64,000 nucleotides of DNA, taken from Galaxea fascicularis (taxonomy: Eukaryota > Cnidaria > Anthozoa > Scleractinia > Euphylliidae). A model generated the notes under the pieces. That model made no database searches. It was given only the letters and a program-made list of their open reading frames with translations, and was not told the DNA's origin. Every line of letters begins with the position of its first letter. The first letter of the stretch is position 1. The DNA is taken from contig OX419337.1 of NCBI GenBank assembly GCA_948470475.1, positions 20,001,306-20,065,305 of the forward strand, given 5' to 3'. The position numbers were made by a program, and so were the translations under genes. Below are positions 51,034-61,869 of this stretch, piece after piece.

Positions 51034-51352
51034 GTTCTCAGGGAGAACCCAACGTGAATTTATTGGCACAATTTGACTTTCTCTGGATTCGTGAGCGACG
51101 TTTTGGATCGCTGTTTTAATTTGGTTCTCAGGGAGAACAGTGTTTCAAGTCTTGGACGTCATTTGCTTTGGAATTTAGTTTTCAGGGAGAGCGATCTTAT
51201 GGGATTTGGATGCCACTTCTTGAATGTTGTTGTTTGTTCGTCTATTTAGCGGCGACGTGCTTGGATTACAACTTGTTCTTTGAAATAGTTTACTCGTTAT
51301 TTCGCGAGAGGATTGAGCTTGTCTTCGATTATTAGTTCTCAGGGAGAACATA
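51034..51352 (+). repeat. four leader repeats GTTCTCAGGGAGAAC
   Basis: The imperfect palindrome (GTTCTC/GAGAAC around AGG) occurs near 51034, 51123, 51178 (degenerate) and 51332, between the 5' LTR and gag. It could be a packaging or primer-related signal; not assigned. Confidence 0.65.
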
Positions 51353-51379
51353 ACTTTAGATTAAACAGAACATTACTTT

Positions 51380-51754
51380 ATGACACGGCGATTATTTGTT
51401 ATTTTGCTGGCCGTTTTCCGCGTTTGGAATTTCAGCGTTAGTGTGGATGATTCAGTGTTTGGAACGATGTCTGTAGCCGCTGTATATAAACTTAGCACTC
51501 TACTTTATTTATGTCACGTTTATACACGTCCCGTACGGCACAAAACCGCCGTCCCAGAACGGTTCTATGAAAGGAGAATTACAAAAAATATATTAAGATT
51601 AAGACGACAGAAAACTTGCAACAATACAGGAAACATACGGCCAAAATACAAACGTACCTTATCGGTGACTCTACGTACGACACAGGAAAAACTACCAGCA
51701 GCGAAAACAACTAAACAACCTAACGTACACTATAAGCAACGAGACGAAAATTAA
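51380..51754 (+). CDS. leader ORF of BEL/Pao element, uncertain
   Basis: 124-residue basic frame with a hydrophobic start (RRLFVILLAVFRVW). It lies in the untranslated leader before gag and resembles no known domain. It may be a chance frame. Confidence 0.2.
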   Translation: MTRRLFVILLAVFRVWNFSVSVDDSVFGTMSVAAVYKLSTLLYLCHVYTRPVRHKTAVPERFYERRITKNILRLRRQKTCNNTGNIRPKYKRTLSVTLRTTQEKLPAAKTTKQPNVHYKQRDEN

Positions 51755-51896
51755 AAACTTGCACAAAAAAGATTGGCTTTTAAAACTAAGACGAACAAAA
51801 GAGGTGTGAGCATACATAGACATGAAAAAGGTTACGTAATGAAACAAAAGGAAAAACAAATAAAAGTATTAAAACAGTTACGCAACTGCGGTAACA

Positions 51897-54800
51897 ATGT
51901 CTGTGCGGTCGCTTCCTGCTGTTGAGAGTGCTGAACAAGGAAATGTTCGTAATTCTGTGTCGGAACCTGGATTTAAAAGCCCTGTCCAATTGAGGGGAAG
52001 TTCTCGTACGAAGCAACCGAGTAAATTGTTCGGATTTGAAAGTTATAGAGCTGAAAGGGCGAGAACATTGTTTCATTCGCGCTCAGGTTATGTTGGCACT
52101 CTTACAAAATTACAAGGACTCATTCAACAGCTGATGGATCAAGAGGGAGGTTTGGAGGATCTTAAATTAAAACAAAAGGCGTATGACGACGTTTGGCGAA
52201 AATTTTTGAATACGCATGAAGAATATGTCGAGTGTCTCGAACTAATTGATTATGCAGAGCAACTCGAAAAGGCCCGCGTGAGTTACAAGGAGCAGATGGC
52301 GCGGAAATTGAAGTTTGATAGTAGGATTGAGTCATGGAAATCCGAAAGAGAACAAGGAGCAATGCCACTTTCACGAAAGTCAAGCCGCACAAGCCGATCT
52401 TCAAGTTCAAGTTCTGTATCACTGGCCCTGGCGAAGAAAAGGGAACAGCTTGCGCTCGCTCAGCTTAAGACAACACAAGTGTTACGCGAACAGGAGCTAA
52501 AGAGGAAAATGTCTGAGCTACAGTATGCTAAAGAAATTATGGAAGCTCAAATGGAGGAAGAACGGGCAACAGTAAGCCTTAATGTTTTCGAAGAAGTTGA
52601 CCGCCAAGGTACACGCGCCGATGGTGAGGATCACAAAGAGCGATTAGCAGAGTTTGTTCCTGAAGATGCTAATGTGGGCGGCGCCCTTGAAGAGGATGAT
52701 AACAAAACGAGCAATGTACCAGTAATAGGCCCACCTATGGAAGAGCTGCCAGCTGTGAAGCCATTTCCAGTTATTCAAGAGCCCAGCACAGCATTGCCAA
52801 GAGTTAAAACAGAGTGTGGTAGGCAGGCAGCAATTGAACACCAGAAGACATGCCCACAAACTGTAGTTGAGCACTTAAAGCCAGAATTACCTAATCCATC
52901 GTTGCCAGTTCCCTCTGAATGTTGCAATCAAGACACCACTTGTTTGATAGCAGAGCATTTACCTGTGCAGGCTCAACTACCAAGGCAAGGAGTCGCAGAA
53001 GATATTGCAAGAGCTCTGGGTCAGATAGTTTCAATGCCTAAGGTTGAATACATGCGTTTTGATGGCGACCCCATTAAGTATGTCTCGTATTTTCATAACT
53101 TTGAAACTTGTTTAGAAAAGGAGAATCTGGACAATTCGAAACTCTTGCAGCTGTTAATCCAGCGCTGTTTTGGAAAGGCAAGGGACGCTATTGAAAGCTG
53201 TGTGAACCTGCCAGTAGATGAAGGTTACCTTGTGGCCAAGAGTACTTTACGGGAAAATTTTGGACTTCCTCATATTATAGCCAAAGCACACATTAGGAAG
53301 TTAGAGAATCTGCGCCCATTGAGGCAAGCAGATGGAACAAGCTTGTTAGAGTTTTCCCGCCATTTAGAGGTGGCCAGTAGAACACTTTCAGGCATGGGCT
53401 CTGAATATGTCAGTGACTTGAAGCATATGAACACATTAAGAGAGCTGAACAAGAAGCTACCATTGTCACTAAGAGTTAAGTGGACTGAATGTGCGGGAAG
53501 AATTATTTCTTCAGGTTCAAGGCCAAAGTTTGCAGACCTCTTAAAGTTTCTGAGGGAAAGAGCCGCACTTATTAACAATGAATTTGGAGAGGATCTAACC
53601 CCAAGCCCCTCAAAGGAGAATGCAAGGCAGAGGGATCAGCGGGCTCGAGCACCTAAGATGATTACCTCATTAACCAGTGGAGTTTCAGGTCAGCAAAGGA
53701 ACTTGCATAGAGGGAACCAGTCAAGGCCAGGTTGTGCCGTTTGTCATGGTCAACATGGAGTATGGCGATGTCAAAGATTCAAGAACCAGCCTATCCGAGA
53801 TAAGTGGAAGCTAGTGCAGGAACAATCTCTTTGTATCAAGTGTTTGCAAGCTGGTCACCTTGCAAGATCATGTCCGAAGACTTATTTCAAGTGTCAGGTG
53901 GATGGCTGTAACAAAGAGCATAACACATTGCTGCACCCCCCTCCAGCAGATCCCAGTGTATTGAGCGTCAATCAAGGCACCCTGAGTCAAGACGGGATGG
54001 AAAGTAATGTTAGCAATGATTCAAGTGGAGTAGCAAGTGAACGAGCTGCTGTAACAGCTGCTACTGGGGCCGGCAAGCGAGTTTGTCTTAGTGTAGTTCC
54101 AGTAAAGGTCCTAAGTAAAGGTGGAAGTCTGGAGCCAGTTGAGACATATGCTTTGTTAGACAGTGGCTCAGAAGTAACTCTTTGTCATGAAATTTTACAG
54201 GAGAAGTTAGGTGCAAGTGGTATGAAGTTCAATTTCACATTATCGGGCATGACCGGCTCAACCAGAGTAGAGAGCGCACAAATTGACCTTGTGGTGATGT
54301 CAATGGACGAGTCAGTGTCTGTAGAGTTGTCAAATGTCAGGACAGTCAAGGATATGCCAATATCAGAGAATTGTATTGCAAAGAGGAAGGACCTCGAAAA
54401 TTGGCCACATCTCTGTGACATTGAGTTGCAACAATTGGACGTTGGTGGTGTCATGTTGGTGATCGGGCTGAAAGAGAAGCCGAATCTGTTCTTACCAATG
54501 GAGTGTCGTGTTGGCCGAGATGGGGAACCAGTTGCAGTTAGGTATAGCTTGGGATGGACAGTGATAGGTCCTGTTGGTGGAGGAGACTACACTGCAGACC
54601 GCTCAGCCAACTTTTTACGTTTGGTGGAGAACTCTGTTAATTGTACTAGTGGGTTAGATTTACAAGATCGTGTTTCTCATGATGGTTCCAGGGTGGACAT
54701 TGCCTTTCCTGAAGGCACAGACAATGGAGACCGTGGTATAGGAACTGTTCGTGGAGAAATCTATGCAGAGTCAGTGTGTGACATTAAAGAGACTGAGAAT

Positions 54801-55169
54801 CGTTCATTAATGGATGAAATCGACAGTCAGGCTCAAGATGAGCAGCTAAACAGACAGTTGGAGAGACTGTGGAGAACAGATTTCGAGAACTGTGAGGTTG
54901 AGACTAAAGTTTGTGCATCACTAGAAGTTAAGAGAGCCTTAGAAGTTATGGAGAGAAGTCTCAGGATGGTAGACGGGCACTTTCAAGTCGCCCTACCCTG
55001 GCGTTGCGATCCACCATATTTACCTAATAACAAGGCAGTTGCAGAGCGAAGAGGTTTGCTGTTAAAGAAACGACTTCAGAGAGATGAGGCCTTGTTTGAG
55101 AGATACAAGACAGCAATGGCTGAGTACATTGAAAAGGGGCATGCTGAAAGGATTCCGAATTTGTTGTGA
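51897..55169 (+). CDS. BEL/Pao Gag-protease polyprotein, truncated before RT
   Basis: 1090 residues. The N-terminal half is coiled-coil-like (about residues 60-240, Lys/Glu-rich with a serine run). A DUF1759-type Gag region follows with FDGDPIKYVSYFHNFE near residue 385. A CCHC zinc knuckle C-I-K-C-x4-H-x4-C lies near residues 646-659. A retropepsin-like protease has LLDSGSEVTL (active Asp near residue 755), as in the BEL/Pao A17 family. The segment near residue 1030 (DGHFQVALPWR) normally leads into the RT, but the frame ends at LL-stop where the deletion joins integrase sequence. Starts at MSVRSLP. Confidence 0.88.
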   Translation: MSVRSLPAVESAEQGNVRNSVSEPGFKSPVQLRGSSRTKQPSKLFGFESYRAERARTLFHSRSGYVGTLTKLQGLIQQLMDQEGGLEDLKLKQKAYDDVWRKFLNTHEEYVECLELIDYAEQLEKARVSYKEQMARKLKFDSRIESWKSEREQGAMPLSRKSSRTSRSSSSSSVSLALAKKREQLALAQLKTTQVLREQELKRKMSELQYAKEIMEAQMEEERATVSLNVFEEVDRQGTRADGEDHKERLAEFVPEDANVGGALEEDDNKTSNVPVIGPPMEELPAVKPFPVIQEPSTALPRVKTECGRQAAIEHQKTCPQTVVEHLKPELPNPSLPVPSECCNQDTTCLIAEHLPVQAQLPRQGVAEDIARALGQIVSMPKVEYMRFDGDPIKYVSYFHNFETCLEKENLDNSKLLQLLIQRCFGKARDAIESCVNLPVDEGYLVAKSTLRENFGLPHIIAKAHIRKLENLRPLRQADGTSLLEFSRHLEVASRTLSGMGSEYVSDLKHMNTLRELNKKLPLSLRVKWTECAGRIISSGSRPKFADLLKFLRERAALINNEFGEDLTPSPSKENARQRDQRARAPKMITSLTSGVSGQQRNLHRGNQSRPGCAVCHGQHGVWRCQRFKNQPIRDKWKLVQEQSLCIKCLQAGHLARSCPKTYFKCQVDGCNKEHNTLLHPPPADPSVLSVNQGTLSQDGMESNVSNDSSGVASERAAVTAATGAGKRVCLSVVPVKVLSKGGSLEPVETYALLDSGSEVTLCHEILQEKLGASGMKFNFTLSGMTGSTRVESAQIDLVVMSMDESVSVELSNVRTVKDMPISENCIAKRKDLENWPHLCDIELQQLDVGGVMLVIGLKEKPNLFLPMECRVGRDGEPVAVRYSLGWTVIGPVGGGDYTADRSANFLRLVENSVNCTSGLDLQDRVSHDGSRVDIAFPEGTDNGDRGIGTVRGEIYAESVCDIKETENRSLMDEIDSQAQDEQLNRQLERLWRTDFENCEVETKVCASLEVKRALEVMERSLRMVDGHFQVALPWRCDPPYLPNNKAVAERRGLLLKKRLQRDEALFERYKTAMAEYIEKGHAERIPNLL

Positions 55170-55330
55170 GCCGAGACGGTTTGATACGCACCGCCAAAGT
55201 TAAGACAAGTTCTACTGTGGCAACACGTGCCAAACGGCAACGGAAGGGAGAACCTGTGATTACTTCAACTACCCTACTTACACGCCCAGTGACGAAGCTG
55301 TGTTTACTGGAGATGGACGGCGAAGCTTAA
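55163..55330 (+). pseudogene. BEL/Pao integrase C-terminal remnant
   Basis: In a different frame from gag: VSRDGLIRTAKVKTS, then LTRPVTKLCLLE and a stop. This matches the C-terminal tail of BEL/Pao integrases. It overlaps the gag end by a few bases at the deletion junction. Confidence 0.75.
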
Positions 55331-55472
55331 ACTTTACTATATAAGATTGTTTGAACATTGCTTAGGGATAGTTACGAACCCATGAACAGTTTAAGACATT
55401 TGTGTTTTTGTGTTACAGGTAGCCCAGGCGTTTGTAAATGAGTCTGATATTACATTCTCATTTAGGGGCCGG

Positions 55473-55684
55473 TGTGGCTACCATTTCCGGTTCCTGTTGA
55501 TCATGTGATTCCCCAGGGGAATTACACGTGCGTTTTGTAGTTTTTTGAAAAAAACCAAGTTGTCGCATCCAACAGTATTTTTTTTGACGTACAATTTTGA
55601 TGTGAAGTTTTAATGTACAGTCCTTGAAGTGTGAGTAAAAACAAATTCAAATTTAGGATTGTCTAGTTCATTGGGGAACTAACA
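55473..55684 (+). repeat. 3' LTR of BEL/Pao element
   Basis: Same as 50769-50979 apart from one added T and one C-to-T change. A weak purine tract (aggggccgg) precedes it. TTACT follows at 55685-55689. Confidence 0.9.
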
Positions 55685-55689
55685 TTACT

Positions 55690-57941
55690 GTTTTTCATAA
55701 AGGAAAAGAAAAGAACAAAATATCCGGATGCAAAATTATCGACTCCCTTGACAGGAATGCGGGCCTAACAGGAAATTACCCGAGCCATTTTCTCAAAATC
55801 ACCCCTGAAACAAATACAACGGAGACTGCTTACGCGACAAAATTAAAATGATCAGCAAATCGTTATCATGATAAAACCATCTTTTTGGGCGGAAAGTTTC
55901 ATATTATTTAAATGGATCACTATAAACAGGTGCGAAAACAAGTAAAACGTGATGTTTTTCGCTGGTTATTAAAAATGATTGAACTGTACCCACATCTTCA
56001 TTTTTTCATGGTTTTAATTCCCCCTAATTAATGTTTTTAATGGACATCAGCCGCAGTCAACATTTTTAAGGTCATGTTAGTCTTTAATGTGAGGAGGCAT
56101 ACAGAACGTGGATATTAAATCGAATTGGAAGGTTTTAATTGGGTAAATCTACAACATATTCCTCTCCCGTTTTTAGTTTTTCCAAACATTAACTCTTTTG
56201 TGAATGAAGTATATTAAATAAATCATATATGAACTGCGGAAATGAAATCAAACGTAGGATGATCCTAGTAGTTGTTATTGCAATTTATGCAATTGCGTGT
56301 AAAGAAGCCTGAGAAAAAAATCATACTTCTGTACACGCAATTGCAGAAAATGAAAATGAACATAACATATGGCGATCCAACGTGGCCCAACCGGAGCAAG
56401 GACTTAAACCTATGTCCTCCTTCCTACAAGAAGTCCAACTGTCTTACGGCTCGGCCATACTGCCTCCCGCTGATTGTAGTTTGTCTGCATGTCTCGAAAC
56501 AAAGGATGCGAGTCTGCTTTGTTTTTATATTTTGTATCCGTGCTAACTAAAGAACTACAATTCTACAGCTGCGAAAGTAAATAATTAAAATGTTATTCAA
56601 TATTCTTCTAATTGAGACTTTCTGTTTGATTTAATAATCTTGTAGGGAGGGCTATGAGAATTCAAGATGCAAATAATGTTATTAGTTACTTTTTTTTTGG
56701 ACAGCTTTAGGTGTACTTCAGTTGAAAATGACAATTCCATGTAGAACATATCTTTTTTACCTTTAAGGTCCTTTAGCGATTGAAAGCCGACTTCACAAAA
56801 TATTTCAACTCCCTTTCAGCCCTTTCGAATTAAACCGATTGTTTCACAGAACATCTTTCATATTTTCGTTAAAGGTTGATGCAGTCAATTTGACATATCT
56901 GCCATTTAAACTTTTGGTCATCAGGAGAACCACGTCTTAATTAACATCCGCCCGCTTTCTTCAGCAACAAAAGAGACTTTTAGGAAAGAGGACGGCAACT
57001 GCAACTTGAACGCTACAAAACAATAGGCGTAATGACCAAAAACAATTGCTCGGCACGTGCGTTTTACAGTTTTGTACATTTCCTTACCGTCCTCTGCAAA
57101 ACAACAACGTCAAATGACCAAATTTTAGGTTTTCTCGAGAACGTGAGCGCATGACGGTAAATTTCTGTTTCTTTTTTCTTACTTTAACGCCGTTCATTTA
57201 GAGCCTCAGGACAGTTCCTCAGCATTTTTCGTGTTAAACAAATTGAGATAATCGCGAAAGAGTAAGAAAATCGAAAAGGAATAATTTGAAATGATGTTTT
57301 CGTTGCTTTTGCCGTCGTCGCTGCTTAAGCTGTTTAAAGTCAAATGACAACGGCACCCAGTCACGACTCATATGAAGACCAATTCCCTTCAAAAGAATCG
57401 GCTTAAAGATGAAACAATCAGCTGATGGTCCTCTTAGCACTTCACGTGTTTGTTTCCTCTATACAGATGTACAATAACCATAAAAATTTAAATTCATATA
57501 TTGAAAAAGACGGTTTTAATTTAAACAAGTCTCTTGACATTTTTGCACAAGTGTTAAAAACATTTCCTTTTATCTGTCAAGTCTGAACTTACACTGAAGA
57601 CTGGTTGATCTGGGAACACTCGGTGTTTTCTGTTGCACAATAGATCCTCGGATTACGTTGCTTGCAGTTAGGATGTATGGACAGCTGTATGGAAGCAGAT
57701 CATAGCAGGTGTTATGGAAACTTCTAGAAACATGAAAGAAGCAAGTGACCAAACTAGCAATTAATTAAACAATAACGTATTTGTCGTATGAATTAGCTGA
57801 CTCCCGCGGCTAATTCACTATTCGACGCAGGTGCATGGAGTTAATTAGACATGTGATCTGTGATATAAATGCGGTGACAATCAGTAAACCGTTCCATAAG
57901 CTCATTTTGCTTTCTTCAGCTTTAAAAAAAAGTTAATTCTG
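55690..57941 (+). other. GPCR-unit flank duplicated from/to 35390-37640
   Basis: Non-coding. It parallels 35390-37550 closely, including the tRNA-like relic near 56369-56463, the TM1 relic at 57414-57460 and the pre-ATG region. Because both copies share relics, the block duplicated after the relic formed. Confidence 0.65.
57414..57460 (+). pseudogene. GPCR TM1 relic, second copy
   Basis: Same 15-codon relic as at 37023, with the same truncated ends. Confidence 0.55.
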
Positions 57942-58862
57942 ATGGCAAACTTTACTGCAGTTACCGAGCAAAAGCCATTTGCAGGCCATTATTGTTCAAC
58001 AGAATTAGTTGGAGGAAGAAAAACTCAGCTGATAGTCGTCTTAGCACTAAACGCTTTTGTGTTCGTTACCGCATCTCTGGGAAATGCATTGGTCTTAGCT
58101 GCCCTTCACAAGGAGTCTTCACTCCATCCGCCGTCCAAACTCTTGTTTCGTAACCTGGCGGCAACTGATCTTGCTGTTGGTATCATTGCAGAGCCTTTCC
58201 TTGTCAGTTATTTAATATCTGTGTTCAAGGAACAATGGCACATTTGTCGCTTCGCACTTCTAGGTTCTTCTATCACATCCAACATTTTCTGTGGAGTGTC
58301 ACTGTTAACACTTACCACAATAAGCGTGGACAGACTTCTTGCTCTGTTGTTAGGGCTCAGATACAGACAAGTTGTAACTTTGAAGCGAATCTATATACTA
58401 TGCATCGGGATGTGGTTTATGTGTGTTATCAATTCGACGCATTTTTTATGGAATGAACGCATAAACCGATTGGTTGGATGCAGTATTACATTACTGTCTT
58501 TAGCCACCTCAGTATTTTCTTACACTGTGATATTCTTCACCCTTCGGCGTCGGGACCAAGACCAGGTGCAAGAACAGGAAAACCAAAACGTTCTACTGAA
58601 CAGAGCGCGGTACAAAAAGACAGTGAACAGTGCACTGTGGGTGCAGTTAACATTAGTTCTCTGTTATCTACCTAATTTTATAACCCTTGTTTTTATTCTT
58701 CGAAGAGAAGGGTTGCCATCTGAACTCGTCGCTAACGTATTCACACTAACTTTACTTTACCTAAACTCGTCATTAAACCCACTTCTCTACTGTTGGAAGA
58801 TCAGAGAGGTGCGTCAAGCAGTGAAAGATATCGTCAAAGGACTGTTTTGTTCATCAAGTTAA
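57942..58862 (+). CDS. rhodopsin-like (class A) GPCR, divergent family member
   Basis: 306 residues starting MANFTAVTEQKPF. It has the N-F-T glycosylation site, GNALV, LAATDL, HICRF, DRL, CYLP and N-P-L-L-Y, and a tail ending CSSS. It is more diverged from the 2326/49383 pair in TM4-TM5 and loop 2 (HFLWNERINRL). Its extracellular loop carries a cysteine (VGCSIT) that could pair with the TM3 cysteine, unlike the 2326 gene. The frame is intact and full length. Confidence 0.9.
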   Translation: MANFTAVTEQKPFAGHYCSTELVGGRKTQLIVVLALNAFVFVTASLGNALVLAALHKESSLHPPSKLLFRNLAATDLAVGIIAEPFLVSYLISVFKEQWHICRFALLGSSITSNIFCGVSLLTLTTISVDRLLALLLGLRYRQVVTLKRIYILCIGMWFMCVINSTHFLWNERINRLVGCSITLLSLATSVFSYTVIFFTLRRRDQDQVQEQENQNVLLNRARYKKTVNSALWVQLTLVLCYLPNFITLVFILRREGLPSELVANVFTLTLLYLNSSLNPLLYCWKIREVRQAVKDIVKGLFCSSS

Positions 58863-60205
58863 GATTACCTTATCCTTATCCTTCACCTTAGTCAAGTTTA
58901 CTTGCTGTAGTAAATACATGAAACAACCCATGCAGGGTAAAATTCATAAACGTAACTTTAAAAAACGACGAGGTGTGAAATTGTTTGTAGTGTGGAAAGC
59001 GAAAGAGAAGAACTGGTTACTTCAATTTATAAATATTCGGAGTTACTCTCTGAACAACGTTTTTCAGGTTACCCTCTAGGAGAAAATGTGTAACCATCAA
59101 CGCTTCAGAAAAGCTGCGACAGGAATCTAATATCGATCTTATTACGCGTCTTGGTTTCCATTGACTGATTGCGCATTTTTATTTTCTTAACTTTAAGACG
59201 GTTGTTCGCTGAAGAGGAAACTGAATTTGACTTTAATTTGCTTTCAACGGGAGGTACGAGCTTTGCTGTTTTAACATTTTTGACTCCTCCATTTCATTAC
59301 TGATTTCCACAACAGAAAAGAAAGGAACAAAATTTTAGGATGCAAAAGTATGGACTCCCTTGAAGGAGTGGGGCGTAAGAGGAAATTGCCCGAGCCATTT
59401 TGTCAAAATCACCCCTGAAACCAATATAACGGAGACTACTTACGCGACTAAATTAAAATAATTAGCAAACGGTTATCATGATAAAACCATCGTTCTGTTG
59501 GGAAATATTCATATTATTCAAATAAAGTATAAAAAAAAGGAATACCTGAAGTATTTTTCTATCGAATGTAAACTGAATAACAGGGTGTTTTCATCTTCGC
59601 CTAATACTTGCAACAAGCAAAAGTTGTGTCTTTCCGTTCTTATAATTGTGTGAGAACCGCTACGAACAGGTGCAAAAACAACAGCAACGTGACGTTTGTC
59701 GCTGAGAAGCAAATTGAAATGTCCTCTCTGGTTATTAAAAATAAATAGGCTGAGCCACCATCTTTTTTTTCTTTTTCATCCGGCGTTTTGATTCCTCCTA
59801 AATTAATGTTTGAGATGGATGGCCTTGGTAGTCCTTTATTTATCACATCGAAATGTATGTAGGACGTACGTTGAAGTAACAGTCTTGTTAACACAAACAC
59901 AAACGAAATTTGCTAGAATGGCAACCTTAACTTTTATTAACAGCAAGTTTCAGTATCAATTTAAAATGTTCACTGGAAGCTACGCAGTTGTGACCAGTCG
60001 TCGCTTGGAGGTGTTGTGTCAATTTTTCCGCTTTCTCTGTCGCTTTTTCTTTAGAGGAGAGCTGCAACCTGTTTATTAAGCCCCGCAGTGTAGTGCGACA
60101 TAGGAAAACGTTATGATTAAAGATGTACTTGGTTGGAGTTGAAAGTTAACTTTGCCGCCATGTTAAATCAACACTGAGGAAAGAGATTGCTGCCAATTCT
60201 GAAAA
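58863..60205 (+). other. intergenic, GPCR 3' flank
   Basis: Family 3' flank near 58900-59500, then sequence seen also near 5925 and 37660 (gcaaccttaacttt, ggcgttttgat). No gene. Confidence 0.45.
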
Positions 60206-60212
60206 TGCAAGT

Positions 60213-60243
<31 letters not shown>

Positions 60244-60278
60244 TTAAGCAACTGGAGAGAAGAAGCCTGAAAAAATCA

Positions 60279-60312
<34 letters not shown>

Positions 60313-60351
60313 GATACCGGTGCGATGCTCTACCAACTGAGCTATGAAGCC
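60279..60351 (-). tRNA. tRNA-Thr-like gene, left arm (anticodon GGT)
   Basis: 73-nt cloverleaf: acceptor GGCTTCA/TGAAGCC, D arm GCTC/GAGC with AGTTGGTA loop, perfect T arm ACGGG-TTCGAAT-CCCGT. The anticodon arm TCGCA/CGCGG has an A-C mismatch at its base. The loop CCGGTAT gives C33 and anticodon GGT. A run of six T follows. The acceptor resembles tRNA-Thr; identity and function are uncertain. Confidence 0.6.
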
Positions 60352-60536
60352 ACACATTGGGAGCGAGGTCAATTATTGAGTTTAAATTTTCCGCACAGTG
60401 AAGTGATGTGAAGCGATGATCACTCTTCACTTGCATCTACAACCGCAGTACAAATATGAATTATTTCATATATACTTCACATCACTTCACTGTGCGGAAA
60501 ATATGAACTCAATAATTGACCTCGCTCCCAATGTGT

Positions 60537-60575
60537 GGCTTCATAGCTCAGTTGGTAGAGCATCGCACCGGTATC

Positions 60576-60609
<34 letters not shown>
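60537..60609 (+). tRNA. tRNA-Thr-like gene, right arm (anticodon GGT)
   Basis: Identical inverse copy of the left-arm gene, with the same C33 and A31-C39 mismatch and a T6 run just after it. It may be the head of a tRNA-derived repeat rather than a working tRNA gene. Confidence 0.6.
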
Positions 60610-60644
60610 TGATTTTTTCAGGCTTCTTCTCTCCAGTTGCTTAA

Positions 60645-60675
<31 letters not shown>

Positions 60676-60724
60676 ACTTGCATCTACAACCGCAGTACAA
60701 ATATGAATTATTTCATATATACTT

Positions 60725-61869
60725 CACAATTCTGAAAATTTTAAAATATGTAAATTGAAGACGACAAACAGCAGTGGCTACCTTCTTATTCATGCCTGAA
60801 GAAATGCAACAGTTCATAGCTATAGTCACACTTAATTAGATCGGTATTTTTTCTTCTTTATTTATTTTGTTCCTATCCCTCTATGTTAGACTGAAACAAA
60901 CAGTAGTTTACAGGAGAGTATAGAAAAAACAAAAGAAGAAAATCTGATGTTAGTTGTCTTAATAATCTCGCACACTAGTTGTTTTTATTTAAACTAATAG
61001 TGTGCAATTCACAAATGACAATTAACTTGTTTTCTGAGTGGCTTACGTAAAGTGTGTAGCCACATTATGGCACGATTGGATTTGTTTCATTTGTCCTCTA
61101 GGGTCGAGCGCCTGTCACGTGGTCTAGTAAGCCACTCGTGTACGCATTGCAGACCTATTTTTAACGCCTGAGGCACCATCCAAAAAAAAAAAAAAAGAAG
61201 AAGAAGAAGAAAGGAAAAATAAAGATAAGATGAGACAGAAAATTATGGCGGTTAGAAAACGGCTGTCACTTCAAGAAAAAGAGCAATAATCACTTCTTCC
61301 GATTAGAAGAGCAGAACCTGCGGCATGCATGGCAAAAACGCTTGAAATTCGCCCCAAGTTTTACTCTAGCTTCGTAATTAAAATAGCAAGTAAAAACAAA
61401 GTTGCTTATGGACTGAAACCAATAACGAAACAAGAAAGACTGAATATAATAAAATTATTCATGTAGTAAAAGAAAGGAAGCGATATGTGTTTTGCTTTGT
61501 TATTTTCCTGTCAGCAATATCGTTTCAGCCAATCAGCTTATGTTTATTCTAGGTGTGTTATTGATTAGGGATCGCTCGATTGATCTTAGTGAGCAGAGGG
61601 TGATTTTGTGGAAATGAAAAATAAAGCTTTGATTAGAAAACCTGGAAAGTGAAATCTGTGGACGTTGTGGGCCTTCTTGACCTATTTCCCCACAATCCTG
61701 CTGATTGAAACTTCCCTTCATTTCAGCCCCGGCCTCAAATTAAACTGATTGCTTCATAGAATATTCATATAACAGCCGTCTGATTACAGGCTGACGTAGT
61801 TAATTTGACATATTAGCGATATAAATCTTGGGTCATCAGCTCCTTTTCAACTTATCGCAAGAAAGTAAC
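60725..61869 (+). other. intergenic, GPCR-unit 5' flank
   Basis: No gene seen. A and GAA-rich run at about 61182-61215. Family 5' flank words appear near 61250-61480 and again directly before the pseudogene at 61870. Confidence 0.45.

Larger units (their letters stand above)
50769..55684 (+). mobile_element. BEL/Pao LTR retrotransposon, internally deleted
   Basis: LTRs of 211 and 212 bp (TGTGGCTACC...AACTAACA) differ by one substitution and one T, and are flanked by TTACT duplications. Interior: leader with repeated GTTCTCAGGGAGAAC motifs, a gag-protease frame, then an abrupt jump to the integrase C-terminal tail. Reverse transcriptase, RNase H and most of the integrase are absent. It is recent and non-autonomous. 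Confidence 0.93.
60206..60682. repeat. long palindrome containing two tRNA-like genes
   Basis: Arms 60206-60412 and 60474-60682 are near-perfect inverse copies around a 61-bp spacer. The spacer sequence (gatgatcactcttcactt...) reappears directly after the right arm to about 60724. Each arm holds one tRNA-like gene pointing outward. Confidence 0.9.

Noticed and set aside
51380..51754. Envelope-like gene in the BEL/Pao element
   Set aside because: The frame lies before gag, has one weak hydrophobic start and no other features; kept only as a low-confidence leader ORF.
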